Part shown: piece after piece, positions 1-8,986 of the stretch
Layout of the letters: each line of letters begins with the position of its first letter
How positions within the stretch are numbered: the stretch's first letter is position 1
NCBI GenBank assembly: GCA_011316305.1
Contig: SAUG01000214.1
Location: 1-21,961 of the forward strand
Origin: Rusavskia elegans
Lineage: Eukaryota; Ascomycota; Lecanoromycetes; Teloschistales; Teloschistaceae
Direction of reading: 5' to 3'
Length of the DNA: 21,961 bases
Notes under the pieces: model-generated
Databases searched by the model: none
The model's input: the letters and a program-made list of their open reading frames with translations, nothing else
What the model was told of the DNA's origin: nothing
Program-made: the position numbers and the translations under genes

Positions 1-2696
1 CAATACACTCCTCGCTTCACTCTCACTCAGCACCTCCAGTCCCATTTCCTCCAAAACCTCCCTCCCACTCTCGTTATCCCTAAACAACCTCTTCTCCACA
101 TCTCCTAGCTTCAACGCTTCCCCTTCACCAGCACCACCCCCGTCCAACTCCAACAACACCAACCCCTCCGCCAACCTTCTCATTCCCACTTCTCCTTGCC
201 CAACACCCACAAACCGATCCACAACCTCCCAGATCCCCCTAACATCCCTCCCGAGTTGTTTCGCTCCCATGTAAGAAAAGTTATGATATTGGGGCATAAG
301 CACATGATCCCACAGAAACGCCTGCATCGCAAGCACCACCTGCCGCGCTATCCTCCTCAACGGTGCTTGCGCCAATGCATTCGCCAGAAAGAACAGGAAT
401 GACGACAGCAATCCGATCGGAGCGTCGAGTTCAGCGGAGATGGCGAGATTCGGCTCGTCGCCTACTGATGGCGAAGAGAGCGCAGACCAAGGATTTATCC
501 TGCTATACACGCTGAACAAGCTTCGGATCTGCTGGACAAAGGTATCCGTTATAACCCCTTCCGTGCGGACTCTTAGTCGTCGATAAGCTCCTGCCGTTTC
601 ATCAAAGAGTGCGCCGCCTCCTTCTTCGTTGCCTACGGCAGCGCTGGTTTTATCCGCGACGTGCTTGACGGTCATGTTCCCTGCTAGATTTTTCTTCTCT
701 TGCCCTTGACTCGTCGTGTTGGCACGGGCACGATCCTGCAATTCCTCCCACAGCTCGAGGAAGAAGACGTCGTCGCTCCAGTCGCGCATCTTTTTCTCCA
801 GATACTCTGCACTGCCGTACACACGGATGAGACGCTCCAGACCCAGTAGTCCTTCGGTGGGAAGTTTTTGCTTGGTTCCAGACGAGGAAACACCTTGGAC
901 GGTGCTAAAGAGGGAGGAGGTATCCTTTAGGTATTCATCAAGGAAGCCGACGAGGCGAATATGAAAGAGATCGAAAATGGCGATTTGTATGTCGATCAAG
1001 AAACGTAGTTTCTGGGAGAAGGAAGGCAGAGGGCGGTAGCGATCTGTGATTGTTTCGAGAAGATCGTTGACTCTGATGGCGGCATTGGTAGGTTTCGTAG
1101 CTGATGGCTCGACGCTCTCGTAGTCGATTTCGAAGCTCTCTGAGGGGTCGATGATGTTTTGGTACCTTGACAGAGCGACTTGCGAGATGTTAGGTGAGAC
1201 AGGCTGGTGGTTTTAAGGGTGCGCTTACAGGTCTTCTCGACTTCGAGCCACCTGCCAAACCAATCTTTCTTGACAAGCACCTCCCATGTCAATCCTTTCC
1301 AGCCTTCAACGCCGCTACCGCCATCATAGCCCCATTCGTCTCGCAAGCTGATATCAAAGCCCATAAGCTCATGAATGAAATGGCTCAGCAATTGAGGTTG
1401 TTTCGCGATCTGTGGTATAACACTAAACACCTTCCTTCTGAGCATAGGTAGTAGCGCGGTGATCAAGGCGGAGGTGGAGTCTATGAATATCGACGTCATG
1501 GAAAGGTTGGACGTTTTAAATCGTTTCCGAAGAAGAGGCTGGAGGTAGGTAGCGAAGAATTCGTCGTAGGCGTTTAGCAGACCCATGATGTGAGAGAGGA
1601 AGTATTCAGGCTGGGACCGGTGAGCGATCATAGGTCTGGACGAATCGAACAGTAAAGCCTACTTTGTCAAGTTTGTTCGTTGGCCTGTCACCGCTGAAAT
1701 GGTACTGGAAACGTAGATCGAGTGGCTTGACCATGACTTCGAGAGGTAGTAGTACAAGTGGTTCTGCGTACGGCTTGATGTGGTCACTTTGAATATTAAG
1801 CTCACTAAGATATCGTAGCGTCAGCTCCACTGTGGTTGTTTTCTCAGAGGTGATACAACGTGTATGCTTCATATCCAAGAGGAAGAATATGCGGTGAACG
1901 CATACGGTTCTTGCAATTCCAAAAGCTTCTCCACTCCTTCGGTCCATTCTTGCTCCAATGGACCAGTCATTGCTACGTCCTTGCCCGGCCATTTCATCCT
2001 GGTCAAAACCTTCTCAAAATCGGAGGCAAAAGCATCCTTCATTTGCTTCCATAGATGCTGGGCGGTCTTCTCAACGTGATCGACAAGTTGGGGTGCAGCA
2101 TCTTCGGCCGCGGGCTGAGCTTCCTTCAACGCGATGGCAAGCTTCTGAAGGCTGAGATATGGCTGGAGTGCAGCTTGTGGAGAGGACTTGAAGTTACGTC
2201 GAGCTTCTGCGCTTGCCGATTGTTAGCGGCTGTAATGATTGAGGCAGCCACAGCTCGCACCTGAGACCTTCGACTTCGGCAAGTAACTCTACATAGCCTG
2301 TTGCAATGTCGAGCTGCTGCAAAGCTTTGATATCTGCATCAAACTTCCCGATTGCATCATCGCTTGTTTCGGAGCGAGTAACAATGAGTAGGCGACGGTC
2401 AACGTCTGCTTGTTGTTTTTTGAATGTGCGAGCTTGCTGTAGGAGAGCGGAGGAATGTGCTTCGGAGGCCTTGGTACTTTCCGCGAGATCTTTCTCTGCT
2501 TCCAGGAGCTTGTTCGCATAAGCAAATATTCAATCATAGAAAGGATGGGGGCAACCTGTTGCTTGAGCAATTCCTGCTGGGTTTGTACATTCTCCAGCAA
2601 GATGTCGAGGCCTTCGAGGTCCGCTGTAGTTTGCAGCTTGTCGTTCAGATAGTCTTCGACACGAGTAGCTCGCGAAGAAAGCTGAATATCGGCCAT
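1..2696 (-). CDS. RINT1: RINT1/Tip20-family vesicle tethering subunit (3' end beyond window)
   Basis: Homologue of human RINT1 and yeast Tip20, a subunit of the ER-resident Dsl1/NRZ tether that captures COPI vesicles returning from the Golgi. Read on the minus strand from ATG 2696-2694. Exons are 2696-2556, 2508-2261, 2211-1906, 1804-1663, 1610-1229 and 1178-1, giving 799 codons in one frame, still open at the edge. Human RINT1 has about 790 residues, so little is missing. The N-terminus (about residues 20-110) is a heptad-rich, Glu/Gln-rich coiled coil. The RINT1/TIP20 domain follows, with family-typical stretches such as VLLPLEVMVKPL, DRPTNKLDKPEYF, SLRDEWGY and EKTFALSRYQN across the exon joins. 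Introns 1, 2 and 5 end in AAG rather than CAG or TAG; the frame leaves no other choice for introns 2 and 5. Intron 1 (2509-2555) has a weak donor, GTTGCC, and is the least certain join. Transcribed divergently from the G6PD gene. Confidence 0.9.
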
Positions 2697-3133
2697 ATTC
2701 TTCCAATACACATCGATGGTCTGTTAGAGAAAGCCCTCGGAACGTTTAATCCTCGACTCCGTGATAAGGGGTGACGACCCGAGTTTGAGCCGGGTCTAAC
2801 CCAAAGTGTACAGCTTTTCCGTTGAAGTTCCGGGCGCGGGCAGAAAAGTGACAGCGTGGGAGGCATGATTCCCACTGCGATGACGTCTCCCATGAACTCC
2901 ACCAGAACTCTACATCAAAATGAGCAGCCCAACGAATTCAAAGTATTGCGCTCCCAGTAGCTGTCTTCTTAGCAGGAGCCAAGCAACACCAACACCGAGC
3001 AGCTGGCAGACACCACAGTCGCCCTTTCCTGGAATCTGCACTCCCTTGGGTAACGGATAGCCTCATGGTAGCAGATCTAGGAGTATTTTCCTAGACGATC
3101 CGACCACCATTTCTTCATTCGATATCCTCCGGA
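2697..3133. promoter_or_regulatory. Divergent promoter region between RINT1-like and G6PD genes
   Basis: 437 bp separate the two start codons, so both 5' leaders and promoters must lie here. I see no supported ORF. A CRE-like TGACGTC sits at 2881-2887. No convincing TATA box was found on either strand. Shared regulation of the two genes is only inferred from the arrangement. Confidence 0.5.
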
Positions 3134-4979
3134 ATGGGTCAAAATTCAGTCATTGTCCTACTAGGGGCATCTGGTAATCTCGCTGCAAAGAAGCTCGTTC
3201 GTCTTATGTCTAAGCCGAAGTGAAAGGGTCGTCGATCTAATTTGTTTCAGTACCCTGCGTTGTTCAATCTTGTAAAGCTTCCATGTCGGTATTCCAGACC
3301 CTTCTGACCTTGGTAGCATCGCCGTGGATTATTATCAGACAAGCTCAAGATCATTGGCTTCGATCCTACGCACATGAGCCATGATGACTTTGTCAAACAC
3401 ATGAAGTCATGCGTGGACCAGTCGTCCTCTGAACTAGAGGACCAGTTCAAAGCCTTCTGCGAGAGATGCTCCTACATTACCATCAACCAAGATGCCGGTG
3501 ACGATTCATTCGTGGAGCTCGGAAAGCGTATGGAGAGCTTCATTGAGGGTGACGAGGCCCAGAATCGTCACTTCTACATGGCCCTTCCACCCAACATCTA
3601 CGTTACTGTCTCCGAGCAGTTACGGCGGAATTGCTACTCAGAGAAGGGGAACTCTCAGATCATTGTGCGTTCTGGATCTTGTCACAGTGAGAAGGCCATG
3701 TCTAACATAGAAGTCCTCGTCTAGATCGAAAAGCCGTTTGGTCACGACCTCGAGAGCTCTGTCGAACTACACAAAAAGCTGGAGCCGAATTGGAAGGAGA
3801 GTGAGATTTTCCGGATCGACCACTATCTTGGGAAAGAGATGGTCAAGAACATCCTAACGCTCCGCTTTGGTAACCCGATGTTCGGAGCTCTATGGGACTG
3901 CAATCATATCGACAACATTCAAGTACGTCCAATTGCTGGGCATTTAATCGTGTAGAGGGTGCTCATGCCCCGACAGATATCCATGACCGAGGATATCGGT
4001 ACTGAAGGTCGAGGGGGCTACTTTGATGGTGTGGGTATCATCCGTGATGTTATGCAGAATCGTACGTTTGTCCCCTTGGACTTTAACTAGACCTCATTGA
4101 TCGTCTACCGCAGATCTCATGCAATTGATGGCCTTGACCACTATGGAAAGACCTGGCTCGTTCTCAGCAGAAGATCTTCGTCAAGAAAAAGTACGCATTT
4201 CACAATGACCCACACGCAACGAGTTGACCAGGAATAGGCCCGAGTCCTTCGCCTTGTCCCGCCTTTGGAGAGCAAGCATACCCTTGCCGGGCAATTCGTA
4301 AAGTCCGGAGATGGTAAGCATCCCGGGTACAAAGACGACGACGATGTACCCGGAGATTCAAGGTGTGCTACTTTCTGCACGAGTGTAGCTTATGTGAGAA
4401 ATGCACGCTGGGAAGGCGTTCCCTTCATCTTGAAGTCCGGAAAAGGTACCAATATATCCCTTCTGCTACGACGCTTGCAAGCTTACGGTAATAGCACTGA
4501 GCGAATCGAAGACTGAGATACGAATCCAGCTCAAAGACACCACCGACGCAATGCTGAAAGATACCAACCACAACCAACTCATCATCCGCATCCAGCCCAA
4601 CGAAGCCGTCAGACTAAAGATGAATGCCAAAATGCCGGGACTCGAACTACGCACCGTCGAGACCGAACTCGATCTCACATATAAGCAAACAGTCGAGGAT
4701 CCCGATCTCCCGGAGGCCTACGAGGCGTTGCTGCTCGATGCCTTCAAGGGCGATTACTCAGAGTCTGTGAGCGAGCAGGAGCTGGAAGCGAGCTGGAAGA
4801 TCTTTACGCCTCTTCTGCATGAGCTGGAGGGGAACAAGGATATCAAACCCGCGCCGTACGCTTATGGTACGAATACATTCTCTGAAATTGACAGCATCAC
4901 AAGCTTACACGGGGCCGCAGGCTCAGAAGGTCCCGATGGCCTCGAAGACTTTGTAGCATCATATCAGTTCCAGAAGTAA
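3134..4979 (+). CDS. Glucose-6-phosphate 1-dehydrogenase paralog with altered coenzyme site
   Basis: Member of the G6PD family, whose enzymes oxidise glucose 6-phosphate to 6-phosphogluconolactone, the entry step of the oxidative pentose phosphate pathway. Exons: 3134-3196, 3251-3271 (7 codons), 3317-3664, 3725-3922, 3977-4061, 4114-4190, 4238-4445 and 4495-4979; 494 residues, close to the usual 500-510 of fungi. Introns are 45-60 nt with good branch sites. Visible family motifs: EKPFG (146-150), the substrate site RIDHYLGKE with His177 and Lys181, [10 protein letters not shown], and catalytic-base His239 in RDVMQNH. Unusual: the nucleotide loop reads [10 protein letters not shown] (family GASGDLAKKK) and the GYAR motif that binds the 2'-phosphate reads GFDP (42-45). 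The C-terminus lacks the YGSRGP motif and the usual final Trp segment. No in-frame stop remains after splicing, so it is an intact gene. Most likely a divergent second copy beside a standard G6PD elsewhere; whether it is active and with which coenzyme is open. Confidence 0.88.
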
Positions 4980-4998
4980 AGGTATATGCTATCAACGA

Positions 4999-5014
4999 CT
5001 CTCTCTCTCTCTCT
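4999..5014. repeat. CT dinucleotide microsatellite (8 units)
   Basis: Eight uninterrupted CT units lie 20 bp after the G6PD stop codon, probably within its 3' UTR. Confidence 0.9.
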
Positions 5015-5657
5015 TGAGAATTTGGAGTTGAACTAGATAGATGGGCATTCCATTATGATCGCGAAAATGTCTACCATCACTTCGTTCCACCGCCCATCAA
5101 CAACGGATAGCACCACAATCCAGTACCGTGTATCTCAGAAGGTCTCTTTAGCCTCTTCATCCAGCACATCACTTCCTTCCAATCACAAGCATCGTTCATG
5201 CATAAAATCTGAAATCATGGACTGGCACATACCCAAAGCATACAACATTATTGCTTCCCCAAGCACTTAAAACTTGTCTGGGTGAGTGGTCTGGCAGCCA
5301 GTTGACATACCAAATATCAAAGGGGGCTTTATATTATAACAATTGAGGGTCATGACACAATCAAATACCGCGGGAAAGAAACGGAGTCAATTTGTCTGGG
5401 GTTCGAGTCCTCGACCAGACTTCAATTTTGATTTTTATTCTAAGTTTTTTCTCTCTCTTTTCTTTCTTTTGGGAAAGAAGCAGCTTATTGTTTAATGGTA
5501 TCAAGCATTGATGACAGGTTCAATCCCATATTGGTCATGATTTTCCCTTCCCCTTCCTTTCCTTCACCTCATTCTGTAATCAATCCACCTCCCCTCCCCC
5601 CACCCCCTTTCACCTATCCTCCACCCTCGTTCCACCCCCATCCCACCCAACGACATC

Positions 5658-5785
5658 ACCAAAATCCATCCCCTCCCTCCCTCCCCACTATTAAACCCCC
5701 CCTCTCCCTCATCAACACAACCAAAATCACCAAACCCATCCATCCATTCCCTCCCTCCCCACTATCAAAAACCCCCCCTTCCCTA
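5658..5785. repeat. Imperfect C-rich direct duplication
   Basis: The element ACCAAAATC recurs at 5658 and 5720, and the core CTCCCCACTA followed by an A-rich spacer and a run of C recurs at 5681 and 5755. The offset changes from 62 to 74 bp because the second copy carries about 12 extra bases. This looks like local tandem duplication of a pyrimidine-rich unit. Confidence 0.6.
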
Positions 5786-5983
5786 AGCAAACCTCAAACC
5801 CATAACCCCATAAAAACTAGTTCATGTAACTACCCTATCCATACCCACATCCATACCCCCCTTCTCACCACCACCACCACCATCTCTATCCCAACCGAAA
5901 CGACTAAGTCACAGCAAATAAATTCGATTCAGGGGAAGGTATTCGCTGTTTTGTTTATGGTGGATGCGGTAGATGTGGTGGAC

Positions 5984-6015
5984 GTGGTAGGATGTCTACA
6001 GCATCCTCACACCAC
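5984..6015. repeat. Imperfect hairpin near the strand-asymmetry switch
   Basis: GTGGT (5984-5988) and AGGATG (5989-5994) pair with ACCAC (6011-6015) and CATCCT (6002-6007). This leaves a 7-nt loop and a 3-nt bulge (6008-6010), with 11 pairs in total. It sits where the plus strand changes from C-rich to G-rich. Confidence 0.5.
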
Positions 6016-6439
6016 GACAGATAATGAGAGTCATTAAACAGTTTAGGTGTATTTGCGGGATTAATAGTATATAACTGGTTAAGGACTGTTGATATAAAGA
6101 AGAATGGGGATGGTAGGTTGATTAGTGATTAGTAAGTTAAGTAAAAGAAGTGTACGATGGTAATGGTATAGTATCTATGGTATGATGATTCCGAGGTTGG
6201 TTGAGTAGTGGAGTGATTGGGTGGGTGGGGTGTGGGGAAGAAGCCATGAAGGGAGTCCCTGCCTGAATTGTAGATATGCGATGAGATGGATGGGTAGGGT
6301 GCTGGAGGTATGAAGGGGGGAATATGGGTATTGAGTAACCAGAATGATAGTAGAGGAGTAGAGAGGATAGGATGGAGACGGATTGGATGAAGATAGTGTA
6401 TGTTGGAGATTGCTGATTTGATTCGGGTGTATGTTTGAT

Positions 6440-6473
6440 GGGATTGGGGGGAAGGGGAGGAGGGGGGGGAGGG
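6440..6473 (+). other. G-quadruplex motif
   Basis: Five runs of three or more G occur within 34 bases, at 6440-6442, 6446-6451, 6454-6457, 6462-6469 and 6471-6473, separated by loops of 1-4 bases. This exceeds the usual four-run G4 criterion. It lies about 185 bp past the stop of the minus-strand FMP25-like gene, on the template strand of any read-through transcript. Confidence 0.75.
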
Positions 6474-6657
6474 ATTGTAACAAAGAGAATGGGGTTGTTC
6501 TTCAAAAGTTTTGCGGAGAGCGGATGAGTATAAGATAAGTGGATGCAAAAAGATGCCTACCTATACAGCGAACAGCGATGAGCTTAACTCTCAGCTCAGT
6601 CCACATCAATAATATAAACATGATGCACCAGACAAGCTCAAAAACGATACAGTAACG

Positions 6658-8454
6658 TCAAACCCCCGAGTAAACACAACTGACCATCCTCCCACACTCG
6701 ACCCTCTGCTCCACACTCACCTTCCTCCCTGATCCTCCCAACACAACCGCATGCCTCGGCGTAATCTGAAACCGATGTTCCTCCTTCCTCTTCCCGCCCT
6801 TCCCCTCCACCACGCCACCACTATCCAACGGAGCAATATACCCCGGCACACTCAAATTATTCCTCCTCCCATTGCCAATCTGAAAATACTCGTTCCCGCC
6901 CCACCACACGACATCGGCGCCCCAATTGGTATCGTTTTCGCTATCGGTCCCCTTGCTTGTGCCGGCCTGGACATGGGTGACGTTATCCATGATGGCGGCC
7001 GCGTGCGTCGAGCCTACGGATAGGGATTTCAGACGGATGGGAATGACGGTGTTGGTGGATTCGTCATATTCGAAGAGGGAGCTTAGGGTTTTGAGTTTTG
7101 TGGGCGTGCCTTGGATGTGGGTCCAGCGGCCGTTGCCAAGGGTTCCCAGAATGCCTTGGCCGCTGGACCAGGTGTCGGCTGTGATACGGCCGAGCGAGGA
7201 GGGTTTGACGTCGGAGCCGGGGCGGGCGATAGTGGTGGCGTCGATGGTGAAGAAGGAGTTGTTGCCGCCGGCGAATATTTGTTTGACGGTGGGGGCGAGG
7301 CCGGTGTTGGTGTAGAGTTGCTGGATAGGGATGAGGGAGGGGGCGTCTACGTAGGTGGATTCATTGGTGGGGTTGAAGCCGAGTTGGCCGGAGGAGTTGT
7401 CGCCGAAAGCGAAGACGCGGCCTTCGCGGTCGAGAGCGAGGGAGTGGTAGTCGCCGGCTGCGATGGCGGCAATTTCGAAACCACGGAGGGTGGAAACTTC
7501 GTGCGGTTGGTCATAGGGACCTGCGGGTCGTGTTGTCCAGACGAGGCCTGGAATACCCATTTGACCACGGGCGGGAAACTCTTCGCTGCTTGACGCTGCG
7601 GTGAAGAGACGTCCGGCAGAGGTAAGAATCAGGAGGTGCTCGGCGCCGGACGCAATGGATTTGACCTTCTCGTTCCAAGCTAGGTTCTTCGGTTGGAGAC
7701 GTCGATAGCTGATCGTGGAATTATAGCTGAGGAAGGGTATCCAGCTGCTTTCGGAGACCTTTTTACCCTTTTCTTGATCTTCCTTAGCCCCAGGTACCGA
7801 GTAAACCGTCCCATCCGAGCCCAAAGCGAGAACTCGATCTCTTGAAATGGTCAATGACTTCAGATTCTTTCCTTTGAGCGTCGCCGTAGGTTGCCTAACA
7901 TCCGTGGAGAATCCGTTCCCCCATTGCAGCAGATCCCCATTCTCGGTGATCGCAGCTCCAAAGTTCCGGTCTAGCTTAATGTCTCTTAACAACAGACGGT
8001 CAAAGAAAGCAATCCTTCTTGGCGTCCTGATTATTTGCTCATCCGAATCTGGGGCTACCACTCGCCCGCTGTTCGATCCCCAAGCAAAGACGCCAGGATT
8101 CTCCCAACTCCGCTTGACCTGAAGATGCTGAGAGCTGATCGTCTCACGATTCTCTTCCTTGGAAAGCCCCTTTTTCTTCTTCGTCTTCTCGATCTTAACA
8201 TCGACAGGTGCAGGTGGAGCTTCGGCAAAGGCGGACGTAAAAAGGGGACGGTCGTAGTAATTGTGTGTTGCTATTCCTAGTCCACCGATTCCGAGAAAGC
8301 ATGCGAATAGAACAGACGACTGTGGTTTCCGTCTGATGTAGCCCTGGCCGCTAAGCTGTCTGCGCTGTGACCTGCAGCTCCTTTGAAGGGTGCTGTTCCG
8401 ACATGCACGACATATCTCGAGGAATGCCCGAGGTCCTGGATTGAAAGGAGGCAT
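6658..8454 (-). CDS. FMP25-like mitochondrial RCC1-repeat protein
   Basis: A 598-residue single-exon gene. The N-terminus is Arg/Ser-rich and lacks acidic residues until about residue 12, as in mitochondrial presequences. A hydrophobic segment follows (about 46-63, SVLFACFLGIGGLGIA). From about residue 120 onward come RCC1/beta-propeller signatures: FAWGSNSG, LQWGNG, FAFGDNSSGQLGF, IAAGDYHSLAL and VVWWGGNEYFQIGNG. Presequence plus one membrane span plus RCC1 repeats is the arrangement of yeast Fmp25, an inner-membrane protein needed for complex III assembly; by analogy the propeller would face the matrix or intermembrane space next to the inner membrane. ATG 8454-8452 was chosen because it starts the presequence. 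A Lys-rich linker (about residues 88-100) joins anchor and propeller. It is the only intronless gene in the window. Other RCC1 proteins, such as nuclear RCC1, lack the anchor. Confidence 0.83.
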   Translation of the reverse strand: MPPFNPGPRAFLEICRACRNSTLQRSCRSQRRQLSGQGYIRRKPQSSVLFACFLGIGGLGIATHNYYDRPLFTSAFAEAPPAPVDVKIEKTKKKKGLSKEENRETISSQHLQVKRSWENPGVFAWGSNSGRVVAPDSDEQIIRTPRRIAFFDRLLLRDIKLDRNFGAAITENGDLLQWGNGFSTDVRQPTATLKGKNLKSLTISRDRVLALGSDGTVYSVPGAKEDQEKGKKVSESSWIPFLSYNSTISYRRLQPKNLAWNEKVKSIASGAEHLLILTSAGRLFTAASSSEEFPARGQMGIPGLVWTTRPAGPYDQPHEVSTLRGFEIAAIAAGDYHSLALDREGRVFAFGDNSSGQLGFNPTNESTYVDAPSLIPIQQLYTNTGLAPTVKQIFAGGNNSFFTIDATTIARPGSDVKPSSLGRITADTWSSGQGILGTLGNGRWTHIQGTPTKLKTLSSLFEYDESTNTVIPIRLKSLSVGSTHAAAIMDNVTHVQAGTSKGTDSENDTNWGADVVWWGGNEYFQIGNGRRNNLSVPGYIAPLDSGGVVEGKGGKRKEEHRFQITPRHAVVLGGSGRKVSVEQRVECGRMVSCVYSGV

Positions 8455-8986
8455 TCTGTGTTTGTGTCTACTTGCAATTGACCATCTGCTCCCTCAATCC
8501 AGAGATGTTAGATTGCCCTTGTCCAGTCCGGCATGTGATCTTTGAACAGTCAAGAAACAGACGTCTACATCAAAGCGTCATAATTGGCTTGGCGCTGCAG
8601 CCTTATCGATTTGCTGACAGCCAGGATCATTGAGACAAGAGACCGTGATCTATGACACTATTGACGTTACAATCGATAGATGCGAGCAGAATGTCTGCAG
8701 ATGATACATATTTGCATCTCATCGCCGGCCCAAGCCAAAATGCTCTACCATTGCCCATCTCTTACCCAGCAAGAGCAGGGACCGTTCCCCAATGCAAGCC
8801 CACCGACCCACCCACCATGTCAAATATGGATGCAAACCAACCAGCAAAACTCGCAGCAGGATATCTAGCACCTCAAGACTCCGAGCCCTTCCAATAAACT
8901 CCATCCGGCAACGTTGCCAATGCCGTTTCTCCCAACCGTGCCATAGCAGACGCCCGCAACGCCAAAGGCCCCCCATGCCTCCAAAA
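8455..8986. other. Intergenic: FMP25-like promoter and Ras-like 3' UTR
   Basis: 532 bp lie between the FMP25-like ATG and the stop of the upstream minus-strand GTPase gene. It must contain the promoter of the former and the 3' UTR of the latter. Short open frames on both strands (for example 8652-8897 plus) show no family resemblance. I see no repeat or RNA gene. Confidence 0.5.

Larger units (their letters stand above)
4980..6657. other. Convergent intergenic tract, strand-asymmetric and low complexity
   Basis: This 1.7-kb stretch lies between the 3' ends of the G6PD gene (plus) and the FMP25-like gene (minus). It begins with a CT microsatellite, contains a tRNA-like B box near 5400, then a plus-strand C-rich, G-poor segment (about 5560-5900) and a plus-strand G-rich, C-poor segment (about 6180-6480). 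Open frames here are compositionally biased Pro/Ser/Thr/His runs and are not credible proteins. Both 3' UTRs must lie within it. Confidence 0.7.

Noticed and set aside
3134..4979. G6PD gene as a pseudogene
   Set aside because: Raw translation meets stops (for example a TGA 90 bp after the ATG), but each falls in a plausible short intron. The spliced frame is open for 494 residues with family alignment across every join.
5276..5421. Functional tRNA gene
   Set aside because: The B box and acceptor-like pairing are present, but no layout gives proper D and anticodon arms, and the A box has a wrong base at an invariant pyrimidine.
5495..6037. 180-codon plus-strand ORF rich in Pro, Ser, Thr and His
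   Set aside because: It runs straight through the C-rich low-complexity tract, which lacks stop codons by composition. No domain or family resemblance is seen, and it lies in the convergent 3' spacer.
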